From DATCHW01 sp963806045 (GTDB lineage: Bacteria > Bacteroidota > Ignavibacteria > Tepidaquicellales > Tepidaquicellaceae), in contig CAWDWP010000001.1 of the NCBI GenBank assembly GCA_963806045.1, positions 1 to 64,000 on the forward strand: 64,000 bases of DNA, read 5' to 3'. Below, one piece after another: positions 63,824-64,000 of the stretch. Below the pieces are notes generated by a model. That model made no database searches. It worked only from the letters and a program-made list of their open reading frames with translations, and was not told where the DNA came from. The position numbers and the translations under genes are program-made. The stretch's first letter is position 1; each line of letters begins with the position of its first letter.

Positions 63824-64000
63824 TTGAACACTTTGAAAAAATATTATGACATAATTGTTATCGGTGCAGGTCACGCGGGGGTCGAGGCAGCAGTCTCTTC
63901 TTCGCGTATGGGTCTGGAAGTCGGAATTATTACTATGGATACTAATGCAATCAGCCGGATGAGCTGTAACCCCGCTGTCGGAGGAACAGCGAAAGGACAT
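63824..64000 (+). CDS. mnmG: tRNA uridine-5-carboxymethylaminomethyl modification enzyme MnmG (5' end only)
   Basis: Partial gene, cut by the window edge. A TTG codon at 63824 (or 63833) opens the frame LKKYYDIIVIGAGHAGVEAA, a dinucleotide-binding G-x-G-x2-G loop, followed by SRMSCNPAVGGTAKGH, the MnmG signature. The enzyme, with MnmE, installs the cmnm5 group at U34 of tRNAs using FAD. In many bacteria mnmG (gidA) lies next to rsmG and parAB near the replication origin. Confidence 0.9.
   Translation, partial: MNTLKKYYDIIVIGAGHAGVEAAVSSSRMGLEVGIITMDTNAISRMSCNPAVGGTAKGH

Overview
The window looks like an AT-rich chromosome segment from the Ignavibacteria / Chlorobi-Bacteroidota side of the tree. 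The main evidence is nine secreted or surface genes ending in the type IX secretion (Por) C-terminal sorting domain. They share the signature NYPNPFNPxTxI...VFDILGRExxTLVNE...SGVYFYxL...KRMxLxK. Start regions mostly lack strong Shine-Dalgarno sequences, which fits that group. No T9SS machinery, rRNA, tRNA or CRISPR array was seen. Two parS-like palindromes (15090-15105 and 15131-15146) and the start of mnmG at the right edge suggest an origin-proximal location.

Layout. 1-7.7 kb: a small basic protein, a frameshifted S41-type protease and three beta-propeller T9SS cargo proteins. These share signal-peptide and C-terminal cassettes and are separated by palindromic repeats. 8-13.4 kb: a small membrane protein, two methyltransferases, a DUF4143 ATPase and a beta-CASP metallo-hydrolase. 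13.7-15.05 kb: a multiply frameshifted MFS transporter pseudogene, followed by the parS pair. 15.5-22.1 kb (minus strand): an M1 aminopeptidase, a MntA/HepT-type toxin-antitoxin pair with a frameshifted toxin, and a TonB-dependent receptor with a TPR-like partner. 22.4-27.8 kb (minus): an ICMT-type methyltransferase, a type III polyketide synthase, tryptophanase, an alpha/beta hydrolase and a ferredoxin-reductase-like flavoprotein. 28-32.3 kb (plus): an M28 peptidase, a lipoprotein polysaccharide deacetylase and an AbiE-type toxin-antitoxin pair. 32.5-43.2 kb (plus): a stomatin/NfeD pair, a small membrane protein followed in frame by an orphan sorting-domain tail, and three more large T9SS cargos. 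43.3-49.3 kb: a cysteine-synthase-like enzyme with a Cys-rich tail, a 142-bp MITE-like element, 43-bp tandem repeats, a 1169-aa hybrid histidine kinase and a frameshifted NusG paralogue. 49.5-55.1 kb (minus): one compact operon, peroxiredoxin-ribF-rpsO-pnp-STAS-Rieske-queG. 55.4-59.2 kb (plus): a HipB-HipS-HipT locus with three operators, then PAS, SDR and AEC-transporter genes. 59.2-64 kb: an XRE regulator with its own operators, an ORF6N-domain gene, an isolated nuoJ, a large T9SS cargo and the start of mnmG.

The most unusual signals are these. (i) The HipBST-like operon encodes a HipT whose catalytic Asp, metal-binding Asn and metal-binding Asp are all substituted, so it looks like a pseudokinase. 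(ii) T9SS cargo genes look like recombined cassettes, with small palindromic repeats carried in frame inside the sorting domain. (iii) The ORF6N gene carries nearly the same palindrome upstream and inside its own coding sequence. (iv) A type III PKS/ICMT pair lies next to tryptophanase. At least sixteen single-base frameshifts occur across nine genes, including pnp. This mixes likely assembly indels with probable real decay (the MFS gene), so reading-frame conclusions should be treated with care.
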